From NCBI GenBank assembly GCA_964604915.1, contig CAZSAA010000004.1, positions 1 through 38,383 of the forward strand: a stretch of DNA of 38,383 bases. Direction: 5' to 3'. Below the pieces are notes generated by a model that did not search any database, was not told the DNA's origin, and was given only the letters and a program-made list of their open reading frames with translations. Positions 8,045 to 15,916 of the stretch are shown piece by piece (the stretch's first letter is position 1; each line of letters opens with the position of its first letter). The stretch is from CAZSAA01 sp964604915. Its GTDB lineage: Bacteria; Patescibacteriota; Patescibacteriia; Patescibacteriales; UBA12465. Both the position numbers and the translations under genes were made by a program.

Positions 8045-8590
8045 TTAGATTTTTATTTCACTGCTCTCCAGTATGCCATCCAGCTTGTCGTCCAGGTCTT
8101 TCAGATCGGCTTTCTTGCTGTCTTTCTCGGCTGGCTTCTCTTCTTCGATAATCTCTTTCTGCTCGACGGCTTCTTTAGCCGGTTTCTCTTCGTCAGTCTT
8201 GCCCATAGGTTTCTTGGGGGCAATGGCGGCATTTAGTTTATCTTGGCGTTCTTTCTGCTTAGTCATCTCTTCCTCGGTTTTGAAGACCGCCTTGACGATC
8301 TGGTGGCGCAGGATGTCGGTGGAGAGCTTTAAGTTGAGATCCATCTTCTGCAGCTTGTCGCCGTCGCAATCGAAAATGAAGAGCTGGTAGTACCCGTACC
8401 ACTGGTGCTTGATCTCATAGGCCATTTTCTTCTTGCCCCAGTACTCGCGATACGTGACCTCTCCGCCATTGTCGGCGATGAGTTTCTCGGTGTCGTCGAT
8501 GATCTTCTTGGCTTCCGTTTCCGTGAACTTGTTAGGCACTATGAACAGGATCTCATAGCGGGAACGGCTCGTGGTTTTTGTCTTAGACAT
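8045..8590 (-). CDS. rpsF: 30S ribosomal protein S6 with C-terminal extension
   Basis: The first 100 or so residues are S6 (YEILFIVPNKFTETEAKKII, YREYWGKKKMAYEIKHQWYG). Residues from about 105 to 181 form a highly charged Lys/Glu/Asp-rich, low-complexity tail that is longer than usual for the family and probably disordered. S6 pairs with S18 on the 30S platform. This is the first gene of the minus-strand operon with ssb, rpsR and efp. Upstream the strand contains GATAAT-type -10 candidates, but I could not choose one with confidence. Confidence 0.92.
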   Translation of the reverse strand: MSKTKTTSRSRYEILFIVPNKFTETEAKKIIDDTEKLIADNGGEVTYREYWGKKKMAYEIKHQWYGYYQLFIFDCDGDKLQKMDLNLKLSTDILRHQIVKAVFKTEEEMTKQKERQDKLNAAIAPKKPMGKTDEEKPAKEAVEQKEIIEEEKPAEKDSKKADLKDLDDKLDGILESSEIKI

Positions 8591-8845
8591 AGTTTACTAT
8601 TATCGGGCTTAACAGGCGATAAAGAAAATTAACGCGCTATTATCCCCTTTTTAAATAAAATCCCAAAGTATTCCTATCGAAAACCTCGGGTTCTTGAAGA
8701 AATACCTTTAATCCGGTCTATTTCAGCCGGATCGGATAGCCTAGTGGCGGCTAACCATGGGAAAGATATTGATTTTATTGTCCCCCCATACTATCATCTC
8801 TCCATAAAAATTGCAAGACGGCCATATATCATATATCATGGAGCT

Positions 8846-10030
8846 ATGAAATACTTTTTTGTTCTCGGAAACAACAAGGAGCTATCTTTAGCGGAGATCA
8901 TCCACAATACCGCTTTTCAGTCAGGAGAAATCCTAGATGATTCGCTATTTTGTTGTAAGATAAAAGAAGAATTGTCTGGGTATAACCTGCTTTCCCGTCT
9001 TGGCGGTAGCGCTAAATTTGGTCGGGTGGAAAAGTCCTTCGGCCCCAAAGACAAGGGCGATATCTTGGGTTGGATAGTCGATTATTTTGTTTCTTTGGCT
9101 GATAATGAAGAAAAAGGCAAATTTTGTTTTGGTCTTTCCACCTATGGCAATGTTAATTTGGAAGTAAAGCGCCTAGGAATAGCTATTAAGCGCGAATTGC
9201 AGAAGGCCGGCGTTTCTAGTCGTCTGGTAGTGAGTCAGGAGAAACAGCTCTCCAGCGTGGTAGTGGGACAGAATAAGCTCGATCGGCCAGGAAAAGGGGC
9301 AGAACTGGTCTTTTTCCGGGAAGGCAGCGATATTCATGTCGCCCGTACTCTAGCCGTCCAGCCATATAAAGATTTGTCTATGCGCGATTATGGCCGGCCA
9401 GCGCGGGATGATCTTTCCGGCATGTTACCGCCCAAACTCGCTCAGATGATGTTAAATCTGGCGGGATTAGAAAAGAAGGACGACCTCATTCTTGATCCCT
9501 TCTGCGGTTCGGGCACGGTGATTACCGAGGCGGCGCTCTTGGGGTATACCCATTTCATCGCCTCCGACATTTCTAGCAAGGCAATCGGTGATACTAAGGA
9601 AAATTTCAAGTGGATAAAGGAGAAGTTCCAGCTCGACACCCCTTCTCCCAAGCTAGCGGTGAAGAAAGTAGCTGATATTGCCACCTTCGTCAAAGAAAAT
9701 TCGGTCAAGGCAATCGTCACGGAACCATATCTTGGCCCCCAGCGTGGCGCCCTGGATATCAAGGCAGTCAAGGAAGAATTGGAATATTTATATAACCAGG
9801 CCCTAAGGGAGATGTATAAAGTGCTACAGCCGGGTGGACGGGTAGTGATGGTTTGGCCAGTTATCCGTGGTAAGCATTATTTAGAATTAGATACTGGGCG
9901 GTTCAAGCTGGTTGATCTCTTCGGAGGAAAGGAAATCAAAGGAGAATTGAAACTGACCAGACACGGCTTCCCGCTATATTATCGGGAGAATCAGCGCGTA
10001 TGGCGGGAGATAGCGGTGCTGGAGAAATAA
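8846..10030 (+). CDS. Trm11/TrmG10-like RNA methyltransferase (UPF0020 family)
   Basis: S-adenosylmethionine-dependent RNA (probably tRNA guanine-N2) methylase of about 394 residues. I chose the start MKYFFVLGNNKELS because it opens the domain; an ATG 34 codons upstream adds no recognisable sequence. The N-terminal half (about 1-175) matches the THUMP-like part of the family. The RDYGRPARDD and GMLPPKLAQMMLNLAG motifs come next, then SAM-binding DPFCGSG (217-223) and the catalytic motif TEPYLGP (292-298) in place of the DPPY seen in many relatives. TEPY variants occur in Trm11-type enzymes. It is transcribed divergently from rpsF and stands alone. Confidence 0.82.
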   Translation: MKYFFVLGNNKELSLAEIIHNTAFQSGEILDDSLFCCKIKEELSGYNLLSRLGGSAKFGRVEKSFGPKDKGDILGWIVDYFVSLADNEEKGKFCFGLSTYGNVNLEVKRLGIAIKRELQKAGVSSRLVVSQEKQLSSVVVGQNKLDRPGKGAELVFFREGSDIHVARTLAVQPYKDLSMRDYGRPARDDLSGMLPPKLAQMMLNLAGLEKKDDLILDPFCGSGTVITEAALLGYTHFIASDISSKAIGDTKENFKWIKEKFQLDTPSPKLAVKKVADIATFVKENSVKAIVTEPYLGPQRGALDIKAVKEELEYLYNQALREMYKVLQPGGRVVMVWPVIRGKHYLELDTGRFKLVDLFGGKEIKGELKLTRHGFPLYYRENQRVWREIAVLEK

Positions 10031-10099
10031 TTTTTTATATTTATATCATAGGGTTGGTGATAAAATGACTTAGGTGCATTATATTTAAAATTAAGATAT

Positions 10100-10828
10100 A
10101 TGTTTAGGCTGCTTAGTAAAAAAATAGAGGAAATTAATATTTATGCCGACGAAAGCAGTATAGATAATCCATCTGCGTGCAATATGGTCATAGGCGCGAT
10201 ATTTATTGATCGGAAACGTGTTCCGGAGATTAAGCGGAGGGTCTTAGAAATACAGAGCGTTCATTTCATAAAAGGAGAATTGAAGTGGATTAAAACATCC
10301 GCCAAGACTATTCCGTTTTATAAAGACCTTTTTTCGTATTTGTTTTCCCTAGATAGCCAGACGTTTAGTTATAAGTGTATCGTGGTGAAGAAAAGCGAAT
10401 TGGACTATAGCAGATATCACGATGGGGATAAGGAATTAGCCTTTTATAAATTTTATTATGAACTGTTAAAGAATAGGTTAGATTCTGGGAAAAAATATTA
10501 TATTTTCTTGGACTTTAAGCCTTCTAAGAGTAAGGATAGGGTTAGGAGGATAGGGGAATTTTTGACAATGGTGAATCCGTCAGTGCAAATCAAGCACATT
10601 CAGGCATATTCTTCCCTCGATAATATATTTATTCAGATAGCCGATATTTTGACAGGGGCGGTCGGATATGAAAAAAATTATAAAAAAACCAGCCAGAATA
10701 AAGTAGAACTGGTTAATATCATTGCTCAATCTATTGGAAGAGACAATTTAGATTTTTGCTCCTCTTTTAACGGAGATAAAAAGTTGAATATATTCTGCAT
10801 CAAGCCTGGCATAAATTCTCGCCAATAA
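10100..10828 (+). CDS. DUF3800 domain protein (RNase H-like fold)
   Basis: Protein of 242 residues with the DUF3800 pattern: an N-terminal strand with IYADESS, a central IFLDF strand, and the C-terminal QIADILTGAVGY motif. Asp residues in these motifs form the presumed metal site of the RNase H-like fold. Members are often found in mobile or defence contexts, but the biochemical role is unknown. The gene is AT-richer than its neighbours. It is followed after 5 bp by an unknown cysteine-containing protein, which suggests a two-gene accessory unit. Confidence 0.8.
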   Translation: MFRLLSKKIEEINIYADESSIDNPSACNMVIGAIFIDRKRVPEIKRRVLEIQSVHFIKGELKWIKTSAKTIPFYKDLFSYLFSLDSQTFSYKCIVVKKSELDYSRYHDGDKELAFYKFYYELLKNRLDSGKKYYIFLDFKPSKSKDRVRRIGEFLTMVNPSVQIKHIQAYSSLDNIFIQIADILTGAVGYEKNYKKTSQNKVELVNIIAQSIGRDNLDFCSSFNGDKKLNIFCIKPGINSRQ

Positions 10829-10833
10829 ATAAT

Positions 10834-11262
10834 ATGTCGGAGCTTACATATTGTGACATTGGTACCGAAGATGGGTATTATAAGAGATTTTGCGAGATAT
10901 ACGGGACGGATATAAAGACTCCAGACGGATTTTGTATTACTTGTAAGAATTTAGAAGGCACGGCTAGGCATGTTTGTGGTGGTGCGCAGAAAATTTTTCA
11001 GAAGGCTAGGGCGTGTAGGATCGAGTGGCCAAAATACATTTTACTTCATCCAGAAAAAAGAAAGATTTTAAAAGACACCCAATCTGGTAATTTGATATTC
11101 TTTTTTGAAAAAGGAAATTCGGCTTATGTGGTGATATGTAGCAGTTTAGCGGATGATAGATTAAATCTGATTTCTGGTTTCGTAGTTGGTGGATATAGAA
11201 TGACCCAATATAGAGAGGGAAAGCCGCCTTATGAATTTTATAAACAAAAAAAGAGCTGTTGA
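10834..11262 (+). CDS. unknown protein paired with DUF3800, possible BECR-type nuclease
   Basis: A 142-residue protein I do not recognise with certainty. The N-terminal part has several cysteines (YCDIGTEDGYYKRFCE, GFCITCKNLEG, HVCGG) that could bind a metal. The C-terminal part (about 62-135) has an alpha-then-beta layout: RIEWPKYILLHPE, then strands around LIFFFEK, AYVVICSS and LISGFVVGGYRM. That layout recalls small BECR-fold (RelE/EndoU/barnase-like) nucleases, but no diagnostic catalytic set is evident. It starts 5 bp after the DUF3800 gene. Its stop codon lies inside the hairpin of a minus-strand terminator. Confidence 0.6.
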   Translation: MSELTYCDIGTEDGYYKRFCEIYGTDIKTPDGFCITCKNLEGTARHVCGGAQKIFQKARACRIEWPKYILLHPEKRKILKDTQSGNLIFFFEKGNSAYVVICSSLADDRLNLISGFVVGGYRMTQYREGKPPYEFYKQKKSC

Positions 11263-11278
11263 TATCCTCAACAACTCT
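11246..11278 (-). terminator. distal terminator for minus-strand transcription
   Basis: Arms AGAG-C-TGTTGA and TCAACA-A-CTCT (11252-11262 and 11268-11278) form a stem with one mismatch. On the minus strand it is followed by seven T. It overlaps the stop codon of the plus-strand gene and would back up the ychF terminator. Confidence 0.6.
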
Positions 11279-11380
11279 TCAGAAAAGGTATGGTGACAAG
11301 ATATACCATCAGGTATACTCCCTATTTCAGCCTCGTATAAAGGCGCTTAAATTGTAGCAGGAAAATCTAAAAATAGCAAT

Positions 11381-11418
11381 AAAAATAAGATTAAATAGTC
11401 AATGATAATCTTATTTTT
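11381..11418 (-). terminator. AT-rich hairpin just after ychF
   Basis: A perfect 12-bp inverted repeat AAAAATAAGATT / AATCTTATTTTT with a 14-nt loop lies 8 bp beyond the ychF stop. It is AT-rich, so termination strength is uncertain. Confidence 0.55.
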
Positions 11419-11426
11419 GTTTATTA

Positions 11427-12494
11427 TTAGCAGTTAATCAAGAAATTACAGACGTCGCCGTCCTGCACGACATAGTCCTTACCTTCGGTGCGTAGCAGGC
11501 CTAGCTCCCTGGCCTTGGCATCGCTGCCCGCTTGCACGAATTGTTCCCAGCGGATGACTTCCGCACGCACGAAGCCTTTAATGAAGTCAGTATGGATGAC
11601 GCCGGCTGCTTGCGGCGCTTTGGTTCCGCTCTTTATCGTCCAGGCCCTGGTTTCATCTTTGCCGGTGGTGAAGAAGGTATCAAGTCCGAGGATGCGATAG
11701 GCGCTATGGATAAGTTTATCAAGTCCCCGCTCGGTTATCCCTAGTTCCTTTATGTATTCTTCCTGCTCTTCTGCGGGTAAGGCACTGATCTCCTCCTCGA
11801 TCTTCACGTTTATCGTCACGATTTCGCTGCCGTCGGTATTCAGGGGGATTTTCTTGTCCCAATTATCGTCAATATTGAGTAGATATATGAGCGGTTTGAT
11901 AGTAAGGAGGTTGAGAGTTTTGGTAAACTCCAGTTCGTCGTCGCTTAGCTCCATTTTTCTTATCGCTTTTCCTTCATCAAGTCGCGATTTGAGTTTTTCT
12001 AGAGTGGTTTTAGCGAATAGGGCTTCCTTGTTGCCGGTCTTGGCTTCGCGTATAGCTTTGTCCAGCCGCTTGGTAACGGTGGCTAGGTCAGCTAATACCA
12101 ATTCTAAGTTTATCGTCTCTTTATCACTCTCCGGATCGATCTTCCCGTTTACATGGATGATGTCCTTGTCCTTGAAGTCGCGCACCACTTCGCAAATGGC
12201 GTCGCATTCGCGGATATGAGCGAGGAACTGGTTGCCCAGGCCTTCGCCTTTAGAGGCACCCGCTACCAGTCCGGCAATATCGACAAACTCGATGGTCGTG
12301 TTTATGATCTTGGCTGGCTTAGATATCTCCGCTAGCTTGTCCAGGCGCTGGTCCGGCACCTTGACGACACCGACATTAGGATCGATGGTGCAGAAAGGGT
12401 AGTTGGCGGCATCGACACCTTTCTGGGTTAATAGGTTGAAGAGGCTGGATTTGCCCACGTTGGGTAAGCCTACGATTCCGATTGATAATGGCAT
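11427..12494 (-). CDS. ychF: redox-regulated ATPase YchF (Obg family)
   Basis: Obg-related P-loop protein of 355 residues that binds ribosomes and prefers ATP to GTP. Motif G1 GLPNVGKSS is at about residues 8-16, G3 is around DIAGLV, and the altered G4 is NIDDN (NxxE type in YchF). The C-terminal TGS domain carries TTGKDETRAWTI and ends with VVQDGDVCNF. Full length and intact. No strong Shine-Dalgarno sequence. Transcription ends at the AT-rich hairpin or the next one at 11246-11278. Confidence 0.95.
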   Translation of the reverse strand: MPLSIGIVGLPNVGKSSLFNLLTQKGVDAANYPFCTIDPNVGVVKVPDQRLDKLAEISKPAKIINTTIEFVDIAGLVAGASKGEGLGNQFLAHIRECDAICEVVRDFKDKDIIHVNGKIDPESDKETINLELVLADLATVTKRLDKAIREAKTGNKEALFAKTTLEKLKSRLDEGKAIRKMELSDDELEFTKTLNLLTIKPLIYLLNIDDNWDKKIPLNTDGSEIVTINVKIEEEISALPAEEQEEYIKELGITERGLDKLIHSAYRILGLDTFFTTGKDETRAWTIKSGTKAPQAAGVIHTDFIKGFVRAEVIRWEQFVQAGSDAKARELGLLRTEGKDYVVQDGDVCNFLINC

Positions 12495-12543
12495 AATGGT
12501 TAATTACCTTCTTGTTGTATCATAAAGGCGGGAAAAAGAAAAT

Positions 12544-12568
12544 AAAAGAGGCCCATAAGGCCGCTTTT
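12544..12568 (-). terminator. terminator of the candidate small RNA
   Basis: Arms AAAAG-A-GGCC and GGCC-G-CTTTT form a 9-pair stem with one internal mismatch, followed on the minus strand by a T-rich stretch. Confidence 0.6.
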
Positions 12569-12720
12569 ATATATGATATCTAGAATAATAAAATATATAT
12601 CCCTGGCGTATATGAGCCTCAACCCCATGTAAAATTAAGTCTTTATGCTAATTTTTTACGAGGTTAGTGCACATTGCGTGTACGAAAGAACTAATGTTTT
12701 TCCTTAGACTGTGGATTACT
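12544..12720 (-). ncRNA. candidate structured small RNA between tRNA-Cys and ychF
   Basis: A gene-free stretch with its own promoter and terminator. The minus strand has TTGTGC-17 nt-TATAAT with an extended TGA, giving a start near 12720. A terminator hairpin at 12544-12568 closes a transcript of about 177 nt. Inside, 12664-12694 folds into a stem with a 6-nt bulge whose upper part needs a G-U pair available only in the minus-strand RNA. The segment 12629-12659 forms a second AT-rich hairpin (GUAAAA / UUUUAC). I cannot match it to 6S, SRP, tmRNA or RNase P. Confidence 0.45.
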
Positions 12721-12726
12721 ATTGAT

Positions 12727-12755
12727 ATTATATCAAAATCATGATTAATGCACAA
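12727..12755 (-). promoter_or_regulatory. promoter driving the candidate small RNA
   Basis: Minus-strand -35 TTGTGC, 17-nt spacer, extended -10 TGATATAAT with perfect TATAAT at 12727-12732. No coding sequence lies downstream before the terminator at 12544. Confidence 0.6.
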
Positions 12756-12795
12756 GAGTAATGTCAAATATTGACCATTGTCACAGTTTTTACTT

Positions 12796-12903
12796 TATTT
12801 TAGCTAAAATAATTTGTACTTCAAAGAACTAGTCATTAGATAAGTCCACTATATCGTGGACTTATCTGGTGAGAAATCACCAAAAGTTAACAAGTTTTCC
12901 ACA
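12796..12903. other. palindrome cluster in a gene-free stretch
   Basis: Three perfect inverted repeats occur within 90 bp: a 16-bp AT palindrome (12796-12811), a 12-bp-arm hairpin AGATAAGTCCAC / GTGGACTTATCT (12838-12867), and the abutting GGTGA-GAAA-TCACC (12868-12881), which forms a GNRA tetraloop if read on the plus strand. TTTTCCACA at 12895-12903 and TGTGGATTA at 12710-12718 each differ from a DnaA box by one base. The function is not known. Confidence 0.5.
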
Positions 12904-12915
12904 GCCCTTGGCAAC

Positions 12916-12938
12916 AAAAAACTAAGCCAAAGGTTTAG
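12916..12938 (-). terminator. terminator after tRNA-Cys
   Basis: Minus-strand stem CTAAACC / GGCTTAG with one mismatch and a 3-nt loop, followed by six T. It lies 6 nt beyond the tRNA 3' end and ends the tsaD-tRNA-Cys unit. Confidence 0.75.
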
Positions 12939-12943
12939 TCTTG

Positions 12944-13017
12944 AGGCTCGAGTGGGATTTGAACCCACGAATGGCAGTTTTGCAAACTGCAGTGTTAGAC
13001 CACTTCACCATCGAGCC
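12944..13017 (-). tRNA. tRNA-Cys (GCA)
   Basis: Acceptor arms GGCTCGA / TCGAGCC pair perfectly. The anticodon loop gives GCA and the discriminator base is U73, an identity element for cysteine. CCA is not encoded. The 5' end lies 4 bp after the tsaD stop, so it is probably co-transcribed with tsaD. Confidence 0.95.
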
Positions 13018-13021
13018 GGAA

Positions 13022-14050
13022 TTACAACTTGAAGTTTACATCAACTTTGGCTTTTTGCCAAGACATTGTCTGCCGATCCTTCGCCTGGAAAACGTAGTAG
13101 CCGGCGGCGGCGATCATGGCCGCGTTGTCGGTCGTATATTGGAAGGCGGGGATGGACAGGGGGGCGATATCGCTGACCGTTTCTGTCATCACTTCGCGCA
13201 AACGGCGGTTGGCTGATACGCCGCCGCCAAGAATTATGGACTTAGGCCTATACTTCTGAGCGGCTTTGTGAGTCTTTTTAGCAAGGATGTCGACGATGGC
13301 CTCTTGATAGGCAAAAGCATATTCATCAACGCGCTTTTTCCAGGTTCGGTTCTTCTGGAGCTGATATAATAGAGCGGTCTTGAGGCCGGAGAAGGAAAAG
13401 TCCAGGTTATCGGCATTTAACATGGGTCGGGGCAGGATTATCCGGTTTTCCTTGCCGCTCTGGCGGAAGGCCTCGGCTCGAGTCGAGATGATCGGGCCGC
13501 CCGGATAGCCAAGTTCCAGCATCTTAGCGCCCTTGTCGAACGCTTCGCCGGCCGCGTCGTCCCGGGTTTCTCCGATTACTTGGTATTTATGATGATCTTT
13601 CATTAGGACCAGGTTGGTGTGGCCGCCCGATACGGTCAGGATGAGGGCGGGGAATCTAATATCGTTTCCCCTATCGATGAAAGCGGAATATATGTGCCCT
13701 TCGATGTGATTTATGCCGATAAGGGGCTTTTTCCAAGCTAAGGCCAGTGCCTTGGCGCTCTCGAGGCCCACCATGAGCGAACTGACAAGGCCGGGGCCTT
13801 TGGTAACGGCAATAAGGCCAAGATCTTGGGGGGTCTTCTTGGCGGCCTCCAGAGCCTCCTTGATGACCGGGATGATATTGAGGACGTGTTCGCGAGCCGC
13901 TACCTCGGGGATGACCCCACCATACTTCTTATGGATCTCAATCTGGGAACTTATTACGCTAGAGAGCACGGCAAAACCGCGTCCGCGCCCCTTCTGGAGC
14001 ACGGCGGCCGCTGTTTCATCGCAACTAGATTCGATTCCTAATATTAGCAT
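13022..14050 (-). CDS. tsaD: tRNA N6-threonylcarbamoyladenosine transferase TsaD
   Basis: Transfers the threonylcarbamoyl group to A37 of ANN-decoding tRNAs together with TsaB and TsaE, which are not in this window. The length of 342 residues is typical. ILGIESSCDETAAAV opens the ASKHA fold. The metal-binding HxxxH lies in NHIEGHIYS, followed by LTVSGGHTNL and the C-terminal GGGVSANRRLR. Complete and intact. The next feature downstream is tRNA-Cys after 4 bp. No Shine-Dalgarno sequence. Confidence 0.96.
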   Translation of the reverse strand: MLILGIESSCDETAAAVLQKGRGRGFAVLSSVISSQIEIHKKYGGVIPEVAAREHVLNIIPVIKEALEAAKKTPQDLGLIAVTKGPGLVSSLMVGLESAKALALAWKKPLIGINHIEGHIYSAFIDRGNDIRFPALILTVSGGHTNLVLMKDHHKYQVIGETRDDAAGEAFDKGAKMLELGYPGGPIISTRAEAFRQSGKENRIILPRPMLNADNLDFSFSGLKTALLYQLQKNRTWKKRVDEYAFAYQEAIVDILAKKTHKAAQKYRPKSIILGGGVSANRRLREVMTETVSDIAPLSIPAFQYTTDNAAMIAAAGYYVFQAKDRQTMSWQKAKVDVNFKL

Positions 14051-14147
14051 ACTTGACGCTATGGGAAAATTTCCTTATAATTTCCTTAGTTTAGCATTAG
14101 TATTTTAGTATTAAACGGAAAAAAAATCTACCGCCCGTTGTTGCGGG

Positions 14148-14153
14148 TATAAT
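14148..14153 (+). promoter_or_regulatory. -10 box of the tRNA-Glu promoter
   Basis: TATAAT lies 11 nt before the tRNA 5' end and is preceded by a CCCG / CGGG inverted repeat. No clear -35 box is seen. Confidence 0.45.
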
Positions 14154-14164
14154 TATTATCCATT

Positions 14165-14236
14165 GGTCCCTTCGTCTAACGGTTAGGACACCAGGTTTTC
14201 ATCCTGGTAACAGGGGTTCGACTCCCCTAGGGACTA
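14165..14236 (+). tRNA. tRNA-Glu (UUC)
   Basis: The anticodon arm CCAGG-TTTTCAT-CCTGG gives UUC. The T arm AGGGG-TTCGACT-CCCCT is intact. The acceptor stem has one terminal G1-U72 wobble and A73. CCA is not encoded. Confidence 0.95.
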
Positions 14237-14243
14237 CTAACAG

Positions 14244-14268
14244 AAAAATCTCCTTATTGGAGATTTTT
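14244..14268. terminator. terminator between tRNA-Glu and the GNAT pseudogene
   Basis: A perfect 10-bp stem AAAAATCTCC / GGAGATTTTT with a 5-nt loop and T-runs on both strands. It serves tRNA-Glu and probably the convergent minus-strand gene too. Confidence 0.85.
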
Positions 14269-14733
14269 TGTTTTTGTAAGCTTAGACATATAGACAGCAT
14301 GATGATTGCGGTGCTCTTCAATTTTATCTATTCTAAAGCCCAATTTATTATAGTAATCTGGAAGTTTCTTTTCCTGTACGCAGTCTAGTAATATTTTTTT
14401 ACATTTTTTCGTTTGAGCAATTTGCTCGATTTTATTTATTAGTAATTGGCCGACACCCCTGTTTCTATAAGTTTTTAAGACTGCCAGCTGATAAATATAT
14501 AAATTATTTTTTCTATCTGTAAGATATTTTACCGCACCAATAATTTTATCACCTGCAACTGCGACGACAATAAAAAAATCTTTTCTTCGAAAAGCAATTT
14601 CTAAATCTTGTGGCTCATGTGGCCTGGTAATCAAAGTATTTTCTCTTTAAGGAGTTTTATATGAAAGCTTAGTAACATATTGCGCTCTTTTCAACTCACT
14701 AAACTTAGCATTTCTTATAGATATGTTTATCAT
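14254..14733 (-). pseudogene. GNAT N-acetyltransferase interrupted by an in-frame TAA
   Basis: An open frame from a TTG at 14634 encodes 126 residues of a GNAT acetyltransferase, with IIGAVKYL, the acetyl-CoA loop YRNRGVGQLL and YYNKLGF, but lacks the first helix. Reading the same frame upstream gives ATG at 14733 and 28 sensible codons (MINISIRNAKFSELK...) before a single TAA at 14647-14649. Joined, they make about 159 residues, the normal GNAT size. One base change would restore it. It is probably a recent nonsense mutation or a sequencing error; internal start at TTG is less likely. A TTGTCC-16-TATAGT promoter precedes the ATG. Confidence 0.7.
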
Positions 14734-14795
14734 ATATTCTCACTATAGTTTACATGTACATTAGGACAATAGATATATACAAACATTGGAAAGCG

Positions 14796-15824
14796 TTACT
14801 TCAATTTATAATACGTTGCCTTTCCTTTGCCAACTTTTTCAATAACTCCATTGGCTATTAATTTTCTAAAGTCCAAATTCCTAGTTGGCTTGGCTCGTTT
14901 GGTTAACGCGGCGTAATCTCTATCAGCGATATAGCCCTTCTTTTTTATATAAGCGATTATTTTCAAATGGTATTCTTTTAACTCGCTATCTGGAGAAATT
15001 TTTTCTTTTTCTAGCTCCTTGATAACTCGTAAAAGCTCATCAATAATACCATCGGTAAAATATTCTAACCAAGAGGTAAAATCTATTTTATCTTTAATTT
15101 CGTAATAATTTCCTAACACGCCAACCTCTTGAAAATAACGACTAACATTCTGATTATAATAGTTTTCAAAGCTAAAAAGATAAAAAGTATTAAGTCCCAT
15201 TTTAGCGAGCAATGCTTTAGTAGCTAATCTGGTAGTTCGTCCATTACCGTCAACGAATGGGTGAATAACAACAAACTGTTTATGAAATATTCCCGCCAAA
15301 ATCAAAGGGTCAACTACATCCTTGTTCTTATCAAGATAAAAAAATAATTCTTCCAGAAGCCTATCTACGTCTTGATGATCTGGCGGTAAATAAACAGTTT
15401 GACGTGTTTTAGGATTATTAACAAAAACTGATTCTTGACGAATTTTTCCACAACGATATTTTTCAATTAGCCCCGTGGTAATTGTTTGTTGTATTTTTAA
15501 TATCAGTTTAGTGTTAAAAACTTCTTTATCGGCCTTAATTAGCGCGTCTAATTCAATTAGGGCTTTATTATAATTTAGAACCTCTTTTTCACTATCTCTG
15601 GCATTTTCTGGGCTATTTTTTAAAATTCTTTTTACATCCGTTAAGGGCAGTGGGTTACCTTCAATACTAGTTGAGGAATAAGCTGATATTTCGCGAGCGC
15701 GACGCTCCATATCAAGTAAAACTACACGAGAAAAATTTCGATTATTAAGATCAACAATAATTTCACTAATTCTTTTGATGTTAGCTAATAATTTATTTGT
15801 AATTGTGTATTTTGGATTAAACAT
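14796..15824 (-). CDS. Fic family protein, self-inhibited class, with C-terminal winged helix
   Basis: Fic proteins transfer AMP or other nucleotide groups to target proteins. The protein has 342 residues. The N-terminal Fic_N part carries the inhibitory-helix motif S51-T-S-I-E55-G56 of class II enzymes. The catalytic motif HPFVDGNGRTTR is complete at 188-199. Residues from about 280 to 340 look like a winged-helix DNA-binding domain, so it may regulate its own gene. Its promoter is a perfect TTGACA-17-TATAAT with AGACGATT direct repeats in the spacer. It lies in the AT-rich accessory island. Confidence 0.92.
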   Translation of the reverse strand: MFNPKYTITNKLLANIKRISEIIVDLNNRNFSRVVLLDMERRAREISAYSSTSIEGNPLPLTDVKRILKNSPENARDSEKEVLNYNKALIELDALIKADKEVFNTKLILKIQQTITTGLIEKYRCGKIRQESVFVNNPKTRQTVYLPPDHQDVDRLLEELFFYLDKNKDVVDPLILAGIFHKQFVVIHPFVDGNGRTTRLATKALLAKMGLNTFYLFSFENYYNQNVSRYFQEVGVLGNYYEIKDKIDFTSWLEYFTDGIIDELLRVIKELEKEKISPDSELKEYHLKIIAYIKKKGYIADRDYAALTKRAKPTRNLDFRKLIANGVIEKVGKGKATYYKLK

Positions 15825-15834
15825 ATATAGTCAA

Positions 15835-15863
15835 ATTATAGACGATTATTAGACGATTGTCAA
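15835..15863 (-). promoter_or_regulatory. consensus promoter of the Fic gene with direct repeats
   Basis: Minus-strand TTGACA, 17-nt spacer, TATAAT, with the start codon 10 nt after the -10 box. The plus strand shows AGACGATT twice with a 12-bp period (near 15840 and 15851) within the spacer, a plausible operator. Confidence 0.75.
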
Positions 15864-15916
15864 TAAACTGCTTTTCTCCATATTATAATTGATCCCACCT
15901 TGAGGCTAGAAAAATA

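Noticed and set aside
8744..8845. N-terminal extension of the RNA methylase
   Set aside because: The added residues have no similarity to the family; the internal ATG opens the conserved domain.
12700..12910. Chromosomal replication origin
   Set aside because: Only two one-mismatch DnaA-box-like sites, no dnaA, dnaN or rpmH nearby, and no strand switch of genes at this point.
14647..14649. TAA in the GNAT gene as a sign of a changed genetic code
   Set aside because: Many intact genes in the window end with TAA, and TGA is also used as a stop; a mutation or error is simpler.
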